64,000 nt of DNA from Kiloniella sp. EL199 (GCF_900313065.1 NZ_OMPU01000010.1:682001-746000); one strand, 5' to 3'. Shown: positions 26,382 through 36,043, numbered from the stretch's first letter. Numbers and translations: made by a program. Notes: generated by a model from the sequence alone, not told the origin.

Positions 26382-26399
26382 CTGATATATATATATCAG
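26382..26399 (-). terminator. AT-rich palindrome at the end of the chemoreceptor gene
   Basis: CTGATATATATATATCAG is a perfect 18-base palindrome covering the stop codon of the chemoreceptor. On the minus strand it is followed by TCAATATTTTTC, so it may act as a weak terminator. Confidence 0.4.
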
Positions 26400-28453
26400 G
26401 CCTCCCTGACACTATTCAGGAAGTCAGAAATTTCCTGTTCCATGTCCTGTGCCTGATCATTCATATTTGTTGCCAGTCCCTGCACTTCGTTCGCGGATTG
26501 TCCCGTTTCACTGGATGAAGCACTAACATGGGTTATATTGTTGGTGACTTCTTCTGTACCTACTGCCGCCTGTTGCGCGTTTCTGGCAATCTCGGACGTC
26601 GCGGCACCTTGCTCTTCTACTGCGGCGGCAATGGCCGATGATACCTCGGACATGTTTGTAATTAGCTCTGATACAGAAAGATTTGACTGCACAGCTTCTT
26701 CAGTTGTCTGTTGGATGTCCGTAATCTTGCTGGAAATCTCTTCAGTTGCTTTAGCTGTCTGGTTTGCCAGATTTTTGACTTCACTGGCAACAACGGCAAA
26801 ACCTTTCCCTGCTTCGCCAGCACGGGCCGCTTCAATTGTTGCGTTCAAAGCCAACAGGTTGGTTTGTTCGGCAATGTCCTGAATAAGATTGATAACAGCG
26901 CCAATATCATCTGCAGATTGTGAAAGGCCTTTTAAGGTTTCTGATGATTTCAATGATGCATCCACCGCCTTTTGAGCAGAGACTGAGCCGCTTGTTACCT
27001 GACCAGATATTTCGGAAATAGAACTGGAAAGCTCTTCGGCGGCACTTGCCATGGTTTGCACGTTACTGGATGCCTGTTCCGCTGCGGCGGAAACAGAAGC
27101 AGATTGTTCGCTGGTTTTTTGTGCGGTACCGGCCATAGAGGTTGCTGCATCGCCCAGCGTAGATGCCATGGACGAGAAATTTCCAAGCTGACTGCTAACT
27201 TTTCCTTCAAAGCTGTGGATGAGACGATCAATCAGCGTTGCGCGATCTGCATTGGCTTGCTGTTGGACTTTTTCTTCTCGCTGAAGACGAGCTGTGGTTT
27301 GTGCCTGTTCTTTGAAAACCACAACAGCGCGGGACATGTCACCGACTTCGCCTGCAAGCTCTGCCCCTTCGATCTGAACCTGATGGTTGCCATCGGCCAA
27401 GGTGGCCATGGTAGAGGTTAAACTGACAATAGGTTTGACAATGCTACGGACAATAAGGGTCACGATATAAGCTGTAACAAGAACCATCACAATTAGTATG
27501 GATAATAAGGTGATCAAAGCTGTCTCATCAGAAGATCGTAATTCTGATGCCTGGGTTTTCAGGTCGTTTGAGAAATTGTCTTCTACCTTTTTCAAAAGAT
27601 CGATTTTTTTGGTTATTGTTTCAAACCAATAGTCACCTTCAATGCCTTTTGTATCGTTATTTGTGATGCTATCGATCGCAATTTTGCGAAGCCGTTGGAC
27701 TTCGGCAACAGAAGGATCTTTCATGACTGAAGTATAGAAATCCAATTGATCCTGTGTGGCAAACTGGCTTGCAGTACTTAAAAATGCTTGTTGCGCGGAA
27801 ATGAGCTGTACAAATCTGCGATAAACTGTCGAGTTGAACTTGCCAGCAGAAAATCCGCCAGCCCCCATTGCACGTTCTATACCAGCACGCTCTTTGGATT
27901 GTAGAAAGGCGGTATAAGCAGTGATCGTTCTTGTGATTTCTGCATCTTCGCCCAGAACTGCCATTAGCTCTATAATTGAAAGAAGATCCTGAATTGTAGA
28001 AGAATAGTATTTAGCCAATTCTGGAACTGTAGCTTTCTGGTCAGATATTTTTTGGCGCATATTAGATAAGTTACCCAGAGATGCTTTTGCTTTTTTTATG
28101 CGCTCTTCCAGGATGTTTCCATAATCTTCCAAATCAAAGTTTTCTATACTGGTATACAGAGTTTTTTGCTTTTGATCAGCGGCTTCTCGAATGTCTTTGA
28201 TTTCAGTACTGAATTTTTTTCCTTTACTGGCTGTAAAACCAGCAGAAGAACCCCGTTCTTTTTGTAGTTCATGTACCAGAGCTGAAACCTCTGGCGCCAA
28301 ATATGAGAGTTTCTCTATTGATTCAGCATCTTTAAGATTCTGAAAAGAATTTACTAAAAAAAGAGAGGATAAAGCTAAAAAACCGACAATCGGCAATAAT
28401 AAGCTGAGTAAAACTCTTGTTGATATCTTGCGGTTATATAGAAAGCTTTTCAT
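26396..28453 (-). CDS. Methyl-accepting chemotaxis protein with NIT sensor domain
   Basis: 685 residues. TM1 is at about 12-35 and TM2 at about 312-334. Between them lies a helical periplasmic domain (about 45-305) with two NIT-domain marks, [11 protein letters not shown] (63-73) and [19 protein letters not shown] (186-204), the type that senses nitrate or nitrite. HAMP follows (about 335-388), then the coiled-coil signalling domain with the invariant hairpin tip around [19 protein letters not shown]. It would report ligand binding to CheW/CheA. ATG 28453 has AGGA 7 bases upstream; a longer in-frame start would add 19 residues with no ribosome binding site. No C-terminal CheR-docking pentapeptide is visible. 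It is monocistronic. Confidence 0.93.
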   Translation of the reverse strand: MKSFLYNRKISTRVLLSLLLPIVGFLALSSLFLVNSFQNLKDAESIEKLSYLAPEVSALVHELQKERGSSAGFTASKGKKFSTEIKDIREAADQKQKTLYTSIENFDLEDYGNILEERIKKAKASLGNLSNMRQKISDQKATVPELAKYYSSTIQDLLSIIELMAVLGEDAEITRTITAYTAFLQSKERAGIERAMGAGGFSAGKFNSTVYRRFVQLISAQQAFLSTASQFATQDQLDFYTSVMKDPSVAEVQRLRKIAIDSITNNDTKGIEGDYWFETITKKIDLLKKVEDNFSNDLKTQASELRSSDETALITLLSILIVMVLVTAYIVTLIVRSIVKPIVSLTSTMATLADGNHQVQIEGAELAGEVGDMSRAVVVFKEQAQTTARLQREEKVQQQANADRATLIDRLIHSFEGKVSSQLGNFSSMASTLGDAATSMAGTAQKTSEQSASVSAAAEQASSNVQTMASAAEELSSSISEISGQVTSGSVSAQKAVDASLKSSETLKGLSQSADDIGAVINLIQDIAEQTNLLALNATIEAARAGEAGKGFAVVASEVKNLANQTAKATEEISSKITDIQQTTEEAVQSNLSVSELITNMSEVSSAIAAAVEEQGAATSEIARNAQQAAVGTEEVTNNITHVSASSSETGQSANEVQGLATNMNDQAQDMEQEISDFLNSVREA

Positions 28454-28756
28454 TTTGTAATCCTGTGAAAAAAAGACAGCTATCCCAGTCGCTATCTCTA
28501 GTGTTGACATTCTTAGGTTGCATTGACTTATGTCAGTTCACTTATTTTCAGGAAATAAAGAAAGCAAAGTACGAGAAGTATCGCACTTTGCTTGCGCCAA
28601 GGTCGGTGTTTTTTTAGGGAAGAAAAAAAGTCATCGGGGCTTTAACAATTTGTTTATAGCTACTTTGTGTAATACCTCGATACAGGAAGGCGCATATAAT
28701 AACCCCGTATTACGAATAGTTTCCGTTTCAAAAGGTGTATGATTGATGGAGAATTA
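28454..28756. other. Gene-free stretch upstream of the chemoreceptor, with an inverted repeat
   Basis: AAGCAAAGT (28562-28570) and ACTTTGCTT (28585-28593) form a perfect 9-bp stem. On the plus strand TTGACA (28504-28509) with TTATGT about 18 bases further and a T run at about 28609-28615 would frame a transcript of about 75 bases, a possible small RNA. On the minus strand the same region is the chemoreceptor leader. Confidence 0.3.
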
Positions 28757-29236
28757 TCACTCTTCCATTCGAGAAAAATCCATGGTCCAATTACTTTCCC
28801 AGGTTAAACCACCGTCAGGTGAAAAGGCCTGTTCCCAGCGGGGGGTGGCCGTGGCGATACGTGTCCATTGAAAGCGAACCTTGATGGGAATGCCGTTCAG
28901 GATATTGTCGGCGAAGAAGGTTCCCTTACCCCCTTCAAACCATCCCTTTACCGGAACATCCAGACTGTGTGGGGTACGATTGTCCAACCACCAGATTGCC
29001 CAGTTATCACTCTCGGGATCTTAAGTACGCAGGGAAATCGCCCGGTAAGGGCCGTCTGGCAGATTGAGAAGATTATCATCCATATTTCCTTGCCCACCCA
29101 GAATGGGCTGCGCCCGCATTTGCCCTGAAAATTCCTGCCAGTCTGTACAGTTGCACAGGCGTTCTTTTAATCGCCTGTGGCCCACGTTCCACTTCCCGTG
29201 GAGAAAACCAAAAGCCGCGGACTGTGGTTGTTTCAT
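28757..29236 (-). pseudogene. DUF1579-like protein gene interrupted by one in-frame stop codon
   Basis: ATG 29236, with GAGGA seven bases upstream, starts a frame reading FGFLHGKWNVGHRRLKERL and LGGQGNMDDNLLNLPDGPYR, then hits TAA at 29021-29023. The same frame continues at once with DPESDNWAIWWLDNRTP, later ARWEQAFSPDGGLTWESNW, to a stop at 28757. Both halves belong to one family (DUF1579-like, about 160 residues), and the stop sits where a Tyr or Phe before DP is expected (LRT-stop-DPES). No frame change is involved, so one base substitution (TAT or TAC to TAA) explains it. It is either a recent pseudogene, a sequencing error or a recoded codon. The flanking protein sequence shows no further decay. 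Confidence 0.85.
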
Positions 29237-29581
29237 GTTTAGTTCCTCATAATTTTATATCCAGATACAGGCACATACCTGTCAGGTTTTAGAACCACAG
29301 GAACTTGTTGATGAGATAAAAGGTACAGTGCTGAAAATGGCCCGTTTCTACGCGTGATTTTTCCCGGCGCTATGTTGTGTTTTAGGATGAAAATGTGATT
29401 GGGGTAGAATATTAATAGGGCGGTGATGTCATGACTCAGACGATGACAGTTTTGATCTTGCGGGAGGGAACTTGTCTGCGATGACGCCAGCATGAAGAGA
29501 GACAGAGTAAGACCTGTTCTTTACTTCTTTACGCAGTGCCTTTTAGAGTTCTTCATCATAAAATGTGCGTTGCATGAATTA
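29237..29581. other. 345-base gene-free stretch
   Basis: An 84-codon minus-strand frame here (29239-29493) lacks a ribosome binding site and protein-like composition. I see no repeat, strong hairpin or promoter apart from the GAGGA of the gene at 28757-29236. Confidence 0.5.
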
Positions 29582-30058
29582 CTACAGGACTTCGCCGAGA
29601 TAGGGGAAGGCGCACCAGGAGAGGAGGATAAAGAGAGTTAGATTTGCAGTCAGGATCAAGCGGTGTGATTTCTTGATATGGCCAGCAAGAACCATTGTCA
29701 AGGCTATTAGAAATCCAACAATGTTTTCTATGGCAATAAACTGTGCATACTCATAGCTCTGATATTGTACGCCAAGATCCCACGCGTTCAGAAAATAGAA
29801 AAAATTCAGGAATGCAAATGCCAAAATCAGGAATATAACCACCTTGGAGAAGTGTCTGGAATTGGAAAATATCTTTAAAACCAGTATATAGAGCAGGGGT
29901 GTGATAAAGGGAAAGATGTACTTTCCCCCCATAACGGCAACGAAAAAAAGAGGCATTGGGTAGGGTGTCAGGATGTTTGGTATTCCAAACAATCTCATGG
30001 ATAGAGAGACGAAAAACAGAAGCCCTGCTCCGCCAAAAAACCAACCTTTTCCTGTCAT
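29582..30058 (-). CDS. Hypothetical multi-pass membrane protein
   Basis: About 158 residues from ATG 30058 (MTGKGWFFGGAGLLFF). A further 26 in-frame codons exist upstream, but they are not membrane-like. Five hydrophobic segments are visible, with basic loops KIFSNSRHFSK and HIKKSHR that would face the cytoplasm. There is no cofactor or transport motif and I recognise no family. Confidence 0.6.
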   Translation of the reverse strand: MTGKGWFFGGAGLLFFVSLSMRLFGIPNILTPYPMPLFFVAVMGGKYIFPFITPLLYILVLKIFSNSRHFSKVVIFLILAFAFLNFFYFLNAWDLGVQYQSYEYAQFIAIENIVGFLIALTMVLAGHIKKSHRLILTANLTLFILLSWCAFPYLGEVL

Positions 30059-30189
30059 CCTGATTGTTCCACTTGATGGTATATGCAGAATAATCAGCTT
30101 AAAGTGGTGCTGCAAAAAATCAAGCCGGATTATCACCCACTCTCAATAATGCCCTTCTGGTCTTTGGTTTTTGAATAAAGAAGTCGATA

Positions 30190-30693
30190 ATGATCATCCG
30201 TCTTGCCAGAGAAACAGATTATGTCGCTGCTGTTGAACTCTATGCAGAGTTTGGTGGGGGCGTTCCCGGAATCTCCGGTGAAGAGGGGCTGGCTCAGTGG
30301 CGGGCTTTGCTGGCGCATCCTGGTACGTCGGTTGTTATCGCTGCGGACGAGGGCAAAGATGCAACAGCGGGGGAGCAGGGAAAAGGTCAAAGCTTCCTCC
30401 CGATATGTGCAATTGTAACGCTACATATTCTGCTCAACATGACCTATCTCGGGTGGCCTTATGCCTTGATTGGAAATGTCATTACATCACAGCGATATCG
30501 CGGACAAGGGCTGGGCAGACAGGTTGTGGAACGCACCATTAATATGGCATGGGAAGCCAATGCCTATAAGATCATGCTCTTGACGGGCAAGGGACGTAAA
30601 GACGGTGGCGCGAAGGGTTTTTATGAGAGTCTGGGCTTTTCTGACGAAGACAAGTATGGAATGACTTTACGAAAGCTTCCTGCCAGAAAATAG
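30190..30693 (+). CDS. GNAT-family N-acetyltransferase
   Basis: 167 residues. N-terminal strand and helix IRLARETDYVAAVELYAEFG, the acetyl-CoA-binding motif A around VITSQRYRGQGLGRQVVE, and the C-terminal helix GFYESLGFS that follows strand 5. It would transfer an acetyl group from acetyl-CoA to an amine; the substrate is unknown. A 25-residue insertion before strand 4 is rich in Lys, Gly and Gln. It is a single gene, divergent from the membrane protein on the left. Confidence 0.88.
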   Translation: MIIRLARETDYVAAVELYAEFGGGVPGISGEEGLAQWRALLAHPGTSVVIAADEGKDATAGEQGKGQSFLPICAIVTLHILLNMTYLGWPYALIGNVITSQRYRGQGLGRQVVERTINMAWEANAYKIMLLTGKGRKDGGAKGFYESLGFSDEDKYGMTLRKLPARK

Positions 30694-30817
30694 TGTATTA
30701 AATAATATTCTGATCCTGAGATACATTCTTTCACTTCTTAGTCTGTTCGTTCTGTCTGTCCTGCCCTTTTGACTTTTCCCGTGCCCGTTTTTTGCTTTTT
30801 TAGTTGGAGTTCGCTTT

Positions 30818-31480
30818 ATGCCCTTTAATGCACGTGAGTTACAGGCCGTTGTTTTTGATATGGACGGGCTGTTGATTGATTCCGAGGCGATTTATTTGCG
30901 TGCCTCAATTGATGCCGCGAAGGAGCTGGGCTTTGAACTCAATGAAGAGCTATATAAATCAGTGGTTGGTCTCACCATGCAGGCGGGTGAAGATATTATC
31001 CGTAAAGGGATGGGGGCTGATTTTCCCTTTGATGATTTCAATCGCAAAATGCATGCGTTGCTGGAAATAGAATTTTCGCGTCATGTGCCGTTGAAAACAG
31101 GCGTAGAGGAGCTTCTGGCACACTTGGCAGAACGGAATTTGCCAGTGGCAGTTGCGACCTCAACAAGCAGACATCGTGCAGAAAGTCATCTGACCCATGC
31201 CGGGGTGATGCCTTACTTTTCAACAATCGTGACCTCTGGTGATGTGTCTCGTGGGAAACCTGATCCGGAACCTTATTTATTAGCGACAAAACGTTTGGGC
31301 GTCTCACCACAAAGCTGTCTTGCGTTGGAAGACTCTCATAACGGTGTAAGATCAGCACATGGGGCTGGCTTGCAAACCATCATGGTGCCCGACATGTTGG
31401 CCCCAACTGATGAAATCTCTGAACTCTGCATTGCGGTAATGGAAAACCTGCATAAAGTACGGGAACAGTTTTTGGTTTAG
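30818..31480 (+). CDS. HAD-superfamily hydrolase (beta-phosphoglucomutase/phosphatase-like)
   Basis: 220 residues. Motif I VVFDMDGLLIDSE has nucleophile D14 and acid/base D16. A helical cap (about 25-95), motif II VATSTSR, motif III Lys in SRGKPDPEPYLLA and motif IV LALEDSHNG complete the set, so the enzyme should be active as a phosphatase or phosphomutase on a small phosphorylated metabolite. GGAG precedes the ATG. Its position before a membrane protein of unknown function gives no further hint. Confidence 0.9.
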   Translation: MPFNARELQAVVFDMDGLLIDSEAIYLRASIDAAKELGFELNEELYKSVVGLTMQAGEDIIRKGMGADFPFDDFNRKMHALLEIEFSRHVPLKTGVEELLAHLAERNLPVAVATSTSRHRAESHLTHAGVMPYFSTIVTSGDVSRGKPDPEPYLLATKRLGVSPQSCLALEDSHNGVRSAHGAGLQTIMVPDMLAPTDEISELCIAVMENLHKVREQFLV

Positions 31481-31498
31481 AACTTGTTTTTTTTGATG

Positions 31499-31521
31499 GG
31501 TTGATATTATAAATATCAACC
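31499..31521. promoter_or_regulatory. Perfect 10-bp palindrome between HAD and membrane-protein genes
   Basis: GGTTGATATT (31499-31508) and AATATCAACC (31512-31521) are exact inverted copies with a 3-base centre. It lies 25 bases upstream of the next start codon and has no downstream T tract, so an operator fits better than a terminator. Confidence 0.5.
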
Positions 31522-31545
31522 TTTGGAAGAAAAAGAGTGTTCGCA

Positions 31546-32409
31546 ATGACTGCAATCCCTTCGACTATTCCCGTAAAAATTCCAGTTTTTGATACACTTT
31601 TGGAAGCTTTTGATCTTTGGGGGCGTAGCTTTTTGTACTTCGCGCCACTGGCTGCTGTCTTTGTAGCGGTGATTTCGCTTTCTTCCATAGAGGAAGTTCC
31701 TGATTTTATCACCGGGATTACAAACAGCGAAACGCGCCTCCTTTATATAGCTCACACGGTTTTGTCCCTATTGGTTAGCTATGCCCTTTATTGGTTGGTA
31801 TCCTGGCGCTGTTATCAGCGTCTGCGGAATTCTGACAGTAAAGAGGCTGGCGCATGGTTCCCCAAAGAATTCTTACGTTTTAATTTGGCTCTTCTTATAT
31901 TGTTGATTATTACAGAGATCGTTTACCCGGCTGTTGAAGTGTATATCTATGATGTCTGGGTAGATGTTTTCTTAAAGGTTGATAGTTCCGGCACGATTTT
32001 GCGTGAATATCCTGTTGTTTTGGATATCGCTATAGGGGCACCAAGCTATATATTCAGTATTTTGTTCTTTATTTTGATACCACTGATGGTGATAGAGAAA
32101 ACAGTTTTTTTCAAGGCCTTGAAACGTACTTTGGAACTTAGCAGAGGTAATTATTTTGCTATTTTGGGACTGTTTCTTCTCAACATGATTGTCGCTTCAA
32201 TCTTTGGTGCCGTGATTTGGGCTTTCTTCACTTTTTTGATCGAATTTCCTGCCCTTTTTAATTTGCTGAATGACACCTCGACATTGTTTGTTCAAAGTAC
32301 GGTCATTTTTATGCAATGGGGCTTGATGCTGGTGTTTACGGTTACTCTTTGGACAGCGACCTATGCGCGACTTTTGGTGATGAAAGAAGTTGATCTGACA
32401 CAGGATTAA
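31546..32409 (+). CDS. Hypothetical polytopic membrane protein
   Basis: 287 residues with about six hydrophobic segments: near 25-50, 75-95, 115-140, 175-200, 220-245 and 260-280. The layout, with a central EKTVFFKALKRTLELSRGNYF amphipathic region between helices, resembles the YciC/glycerophosphoryl-diester-phosphodiesterase membrane-domain type (GPDPase_memb), but I cannot confirm that. A GTG 9 bases upstream is an alternative start. The 10-bp palindrome in front may regulate it. Confidence 0.65.
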   Translation: MTAIPSTIPVKIPVFDTLLEAFDLWGRSFLYFAPLAAVFVAVISLSSIEEVPDFITGITNSETRLLYIAHTVLSLLVSYALYWLVSWRCYQRLRNSDSKEAGAWFPKEFLRFNLALLILLIITEIVYPAVEVYIYDVWVDVFLKVDSSGTILREYPVVLDIAIGAPSYIFSILFFILIPLMVIEKTVFFKALKRTLELSRGNYFAILGLFLLNMIVASIFGAVIWAFFTFLIEFPALFNLLNDTSTLFVQSTVIFMQWGLMLVFTVTLWTATYARLLVMKEVDLTQD

Positions 32410-32631
32410 TATTTCCTGATCAAAAAATAATCTCAATATTTGCGATTTGTCCAATAACTGAAGCAAGCGCTGCAGTGCGCTATTAATGTTGTATTGGTGT
32501 TCCCTGTATAACATCTCAAACGGCGTAAATAAGACAGGTTCACCTAAAAAAACATCATTCTTGTCGGTGATAAGAGAGACGGCATTCAAAAAATATGCTC
32601 TTTTAAAACCAACAGGTTATGAGGTGATGAG

Positions 32632-33891
32632 ATGTTCCAACGTCGAATTTCCGAATGGCTTCGCCATGCCCCGACGCCGGGGACAAAAGGCTTTGCCGTT
32701 CTGTCTGGTATTGAATCAATTTCCCGCGGTATTCTGATCTCTGTTTTCCCTCTTGTGATGTATCGGGCATTTCAGGATACGCTGGTTGTTTCCGAGATAT
32801 ATTTCTTTGTCGGGATTATCTCGCTTGTCTGTGGGTTACTGGTACCTTGGTTAACCCTGTTTATTCCCCGTCGCTGGATGTATTCGTTGGGGGCCGTCCT
32901 TTTTATTGTCAGCTCCTTTCTGGCGATAGAGGGTTCTGCCATTTCAATCGCGCTGGCTCTTTTTTCCTATACTGTTGCGGTGGTAATCCTCTTTGTTTGT
33001 TTTAACGCCTATGTTCTGGATTACGTTGCCAAGGTTGAGCTGAAACGATCTGAAACCCTGAGATTGTTCTACAGCGCATTGGCTTGGTCGGCAGGACCAG
33101 CGGGTGGTGTGTGGTTGCTACAATGGTGGACACCTGCGCCATTTCTGGTTTCTGCCTTGGGTGCGGTTGTCTTGCTTGTCGTGTTTTGGTGGATGCGCCT
33201 CGGGGATGGTAAACTCATTACAAAGGCACGGGCGCCCACGCCTAATCCGGTGGCCTTTATTCAACGCTTCTTTGTGCAACCAAGACTGATTGCTGGTTGG
33301 TTGTTTGCGGTTATAAAGTCCTGTAGCTGGTGGGTTTATATCGTTTATCTGCCGATCTACGCGGTAGAAGCCGGACTGGATGAACGTATTGGCGGGATTG
33401 CCTTGTCAATTTCCAACAGCTTGTTGTTCCTGACACCCTTTATGTTGATGTGGATTGAACGGAGTTCTGTTCGCCATGCAATACGTGTTGGTTTTCTAAT
33501 TGGGGGCGGCGTTTTTGTTGCGGCGACTTTCAGTGCGTCTCTACCATGGGTAACAGTCGGGCTTCTTTTGCTTGGAACCCTGTTTCTCATTTTGTTGGAT
33601 ATCTGTGCTGGATTACCTTTTCTTATGGCAGTCAGACCATCAGAACGTACTGAAATGTCTGCGGTTTATTCTACCTTTCGTGATATATCCGGCATTATCA
33701 GTCCGGGGGTTGCGTGGCTGGTCTTGCTTGTTGCGCCGATCTCGGCGCTCTTTGCCACCGCGGGGGTTGGTATGTTTGCCGCCTGGGTTGTTGCGGGAAA
33801 GCTCCACCCCAGACTGGGTGTTCAAAAGCAAAGAAAAGAGATTGGCGTTGACGAAGGCACTTCAGCCAGGATTTTCGTTAAAGAAGTATAG
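32632..33891 (+). CDS. MFS transporter
   Basis: 419 residues with about twelve membrane helices and a short central loop (RLGDGKLITKARAPTPNPV). GAGGTG five bases before the ATG supports the start. The usual motif A between TM2 and TM3 is weak (FIPRRWM), so the subfamily is unclear. The second half contains ISGIISPGVAWLVLL, which is typical of helix 11. Substrate unknown. It is followed by the terminator of the opposite strand. Confidence 0.8.
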   Translation: MFQRRISEWLRHAPTPGTKGFAVLSGIESISRGILISVFPLVMYRAFQDTLVVSEIYFFVGIISLVCGLLVPWLTLFIPRRWMYSLGAVLFIVSSFLAIEGSAISIALALFSYTVAVVILFVCFNAYVLDYVAKVELKRSETLRLFYSALAWSAGPAGGVWLLQWWTPAPFLVSALGAVVLLVVFWWMRLGDGKLITKARAPTPNPVAFIQRFFVQPRLIAGWLFAVIKSCSWWVYIVYLPIYAVEAGLDERIGGIALSISNSLLFLTPFMLMWIERSSVRHAIRVGFLIGGGVFVAATFSASLPWVTVGLLLLGTLFLILLDICAGLPFLMAVRPSERTEMSAVYSTFRDISGIISPGVAWLVLLVAPISALFATAGVGMFAAWVVAGKLHPRLGVQKQRKEIGVDEGTSARIFVKEV

Positions 33892-33917
33892 ACACTTTGG
33901 TTGCGACTATCCTGCAT

Positions 33918-33954
33918 AAAAAAAAACCCACTAAACGTGTATCAGTTTAGCGGG
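33918..33954 (-). terminator. Terminator of the minus-strand transport/catabolic operon
   Basis: On the minus strand, CCCGCTAAAC (33954-33945) pairs with GTTTAGTGGG (33936-33927) with one G-U wobble and is followed by nine T residues (33926-33918). It lies about 80 bases after the stop of the isomerase gene. Confidence 0.9.
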
Positions 33955-34034
33955 GCTAATAAGTGCCAGAGCTTTAACACCAATAATGATTAAAGAAGCA
34001 GGGTGGCACTTCGGGAGTAACGGGCGGGGCATAC

Positions 34035-34898
34035 TTATGAAAACAGTTTCTTAAACTGCCCGATGCATTGACGAAATCCTTCTTCAAAATTGTTATTTCC
34101 GGGATGATAAACACTCTCGAATGAAATGACGCCATCGTAGTTGTCGTTGCGAAGTGCATTTGCCATAGGCTGGAAAAGGTGAGCTAATTGGCCTTCACCC
34201 ATCTTGCGAACTTCCAGCGTGGCGCGCGGAGTATCAACCTGGACATCCTTAATGTGAATATGTCCAAGATAGCCGTCTTTTATTTCATTGTATCCTTCGG
34301 GAAATGCGTTTTCATGGCACCAACAGTTATTTGCAGGATCCCAGAGCACTTGTAATACATCCTTGGCATTGAGATCATCAATCAGTCTGCGCGCGGTGTA
34401 GTTGGAATTGACCATTGTACCGTTACCGGTTTCAACAACCAGTCTCAGGCCTTCTGATCTGGCCAGATCAACAGCAGGCGCTATTAGGGGGAGCATTGCA
34501 TCCCAGGCGCCTTTTGCAACATTCCATTTTTCAGCGCCATTGTGCCCCCAGAGAATTTGTTCTTTTTTTGATGACATAATACGTACTAAAGGAGATCCAA
34601 CGATATGTGCCATCTCCATTACGCGTTTTAGTGCATCCATGTGTTTTGTATGAAGATCATCACCTGGTTTGTTCATACCGGTCATGCCGGCAAAGACATG
34701 CCTGCTCAGGCATGAAACGGGTTTTCCCCTGTCACGCAGTAGTGCATCGATTTCTGTGATCTCCTGTTTGTTATGATCACCGACTTCGGTGTCACCAACA
34801 AACTGAAGCTCGGCATATTCAAGGTCAAATTCATCCATAACATCAACGGTGTGAGCCAGATTGCGGCTTATACCGTCACAAATAACGCCTAGTTTCAT
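34035..34898 (-). CDS. Sugar phosphate isomerase/epimerase-like TIM-barrel protein
   Basis: 287 residues of the xylose-isomerase-like/AP endonuclease 2 fold. MKLGVICDGIS begins the barrel. The metal-binding acids and histidines expected in this family appear as VVETGNG, WDPANNCW, GHIHIKDVQ and, at the end, VISFESVYHP. Family members interconvert ketoses, aldoses, hydroxypyruvate/tartronate semialdehyde or inositol-derived ketones. AGGAG precedes the ATG. It is the last gene of the operon, 15 bases after the dehydrogenase gene, so it probably acts on the same compound or its oxidation product. Confidence 0.87.
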   Translation of the reverse strand: MKLGVICDGISRNLAHTVDVMDEFDLEYAELQFVGDTEVGDHNKQEITEIDALLRDRGKPVSCLSRHVFAGMTGMNKPGDDLHTKHMDALKRVMEMAHIVGSPLVRIMSSKKEQILWGHNGAEKWNVAKGAWDAMLPLIAPAVDLARSEGLRLVVETGNGTMVNSNYTARRLIDDLNAKDVLQVLWDPANNCWCHENAFPEGYNEIKDGYLGHIHIKDVQVDTPRATLEVRKMGEGQLAHLFQPMANALRNDNYDGVISFESVYHPGNNNFEEGFRQCIGQFKKLFS

Positions 34899-34913
34899 AT
34901 TTAATACTCCTGA

Positions 34914-35804
34914 TTAACGGTGTAGTTCTGCACCAATGATGTCTTCGAGGATACGTGTGCAGACCCAGTTATCTCCGTCCGGATATTTGCTTTTGCCTGC
35001 GTGAAAGATTTGCATGGCGGTTGAGGCCATATGTAACGGCACGCCCATTTCTTCGGCCATGGCAAGGGTGATGGTTAGATCCTTATGCATTGTGCCAATA
35101 CCGGATCCGGTGCCTTCAAATCGTCGGTCGATAATGTTCTCAAGAGCAGTATTGGCAACACCACATCCCGCGCCTGACGTAGAAAATACATTGAATAAAA
35201 CATCGCCTTTGACACCAGCTTTTGCGGCAAGTGCCGCTGCTTCGAATGTGGCGCCGAAAATTGAGCCGATTAAGGATTGCAAACAGGACTTTACAACCTG
35301 CCCGTCACCAGCATTTTCGCCGACCCGATGAATGGTTTTGGATACGGCTTGCATGGCGGGGGCATATTGATCCAGAACGGGACTATCTCCGGCAGCCATC
35401 ATTGTCAGAGTACCGTTTTGTGCCCCGGGAAATCCGCCAGATACTGGGCTATCAATAAGGTGAATGCCAGAATCTTTCATTGCGACACCGATTTCCCGTG
35501 CTTCAGATGGTTTAATGGTCGCTGTCAGAATGACGGCACCGCCGTCGGCCATGTGATGAACCAGGCCACCTTCCCCCAGGATGACGTCTTTGGCCTGGTC
35601 ACCATTCATCACCATCACATAGACTGCACTTGCATTCTGAGCGATTTCGGCGACTGTTCTGGCGGGGTGACCGCCTATGGTTTCGAAAGCTTTCATGCGG
35701 CCTTGGGACAGGTCCAGGCCCGATGTCTTGAAACCGCTTTTTATCAGGTTTTTTGCAAGACCGCTTCCCATGTCTCCTAACCCGATTACACCTGCGTTGT
35801 GCAT
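34914..35804 (-). CDS. NAD(P)-dependent 3-hydroxyisobutyrate-dehydrogenase-family oxidoreductase
   Basis: 296 residues. The Rossmann motif is GLGDMGSGLAKNLIKSG (about 7-23), the substrate-binding DSPVSGG segment is present (HLIDSPVSGGFPGAQNGTL), and the catalytic Lys lies in GQVVKSCLQ, followed by the C-terminal helical domain. These enzymes oxidise beta-hydroxy acids such as threonate, glycerate or 3-hydroxyisobutyrate at C2 or C3. A perfect AGGAGG seven bases before ATG 35804 fixes the start, although the frame is open further. Gene order (ABC importer, this gene, isomerase) suggests it oxidises the imported acid. Confidence 0.9.
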   Translation of the reverse strand: MHNAGVIGLGDMGSGLAKNLIKSGFKTSGLDLSQGRMKAFETIGGHPARTVAEIAQNASAVYVMVMNGDQAKDVILGEGGLVHHMADGGAVILTATIKPSEAREIGVAMKDSGIHLIDSPVSGGFPGAQNGTLTMMAAGDSPVLDQYAPAMQAVSKTIHRVGENAGDGQVVKSCLQSLIGSIFGATFEAAALAAKAGVKGDVLFNVFSTSGAGCGVANTALENIIDRRFEGTGSGIGTMHKDLTITLAMAEEMGVPLHMASTAMQIFHAGKSKYPDGDNWVCTRILEDIIGAELHR

Positions 35805-36043
35805 TTTTACCTCCTGTGTGGATACTGTTTTGGTCAGGGTACATTCACCTGCGTGGCTGCATGTCACCTGTGGGGCCGGGGTTTGCGCCGGGCAGTCCAG
35901 AAGACACCCCAATGCCCAATAATTGAAAACGAAAATCAGTTTTGCTGTTGATAAGGTCGTGCCAGACTTGAAAGCCTTAATCGCTTATGAATGCCAGGCT
36001 ATAGAATCTTAATGTTATTTGTGGTTGTTCAATTCGTTTGTAT

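Larger units (their letters stand above)
24575..26395. other. 1.8-kb stretch without a convincing protein gene
   Basis: Both strands lack protein-like frames of useful length; the longest (24719-24943, minus) has no ribosome binding site and biased composition. The left third is very AT-rich. From about 25200 to 25860 the plus strand becomes G/T-rich and hairpin-dense (separate entry), followed by a large inverted repeat and a 13-base tandem repeat. The last 400 bases before the chemoreceptor gene show nothing I can name. Confidence 0.6.

Noticed and set aside
29239-29493. 84-codon minus-strand frame before the broken DUF1579-like gene
   Set aside because: No ribosome binding site and no protein-like pattern; it occupies the likely leader of that gene.
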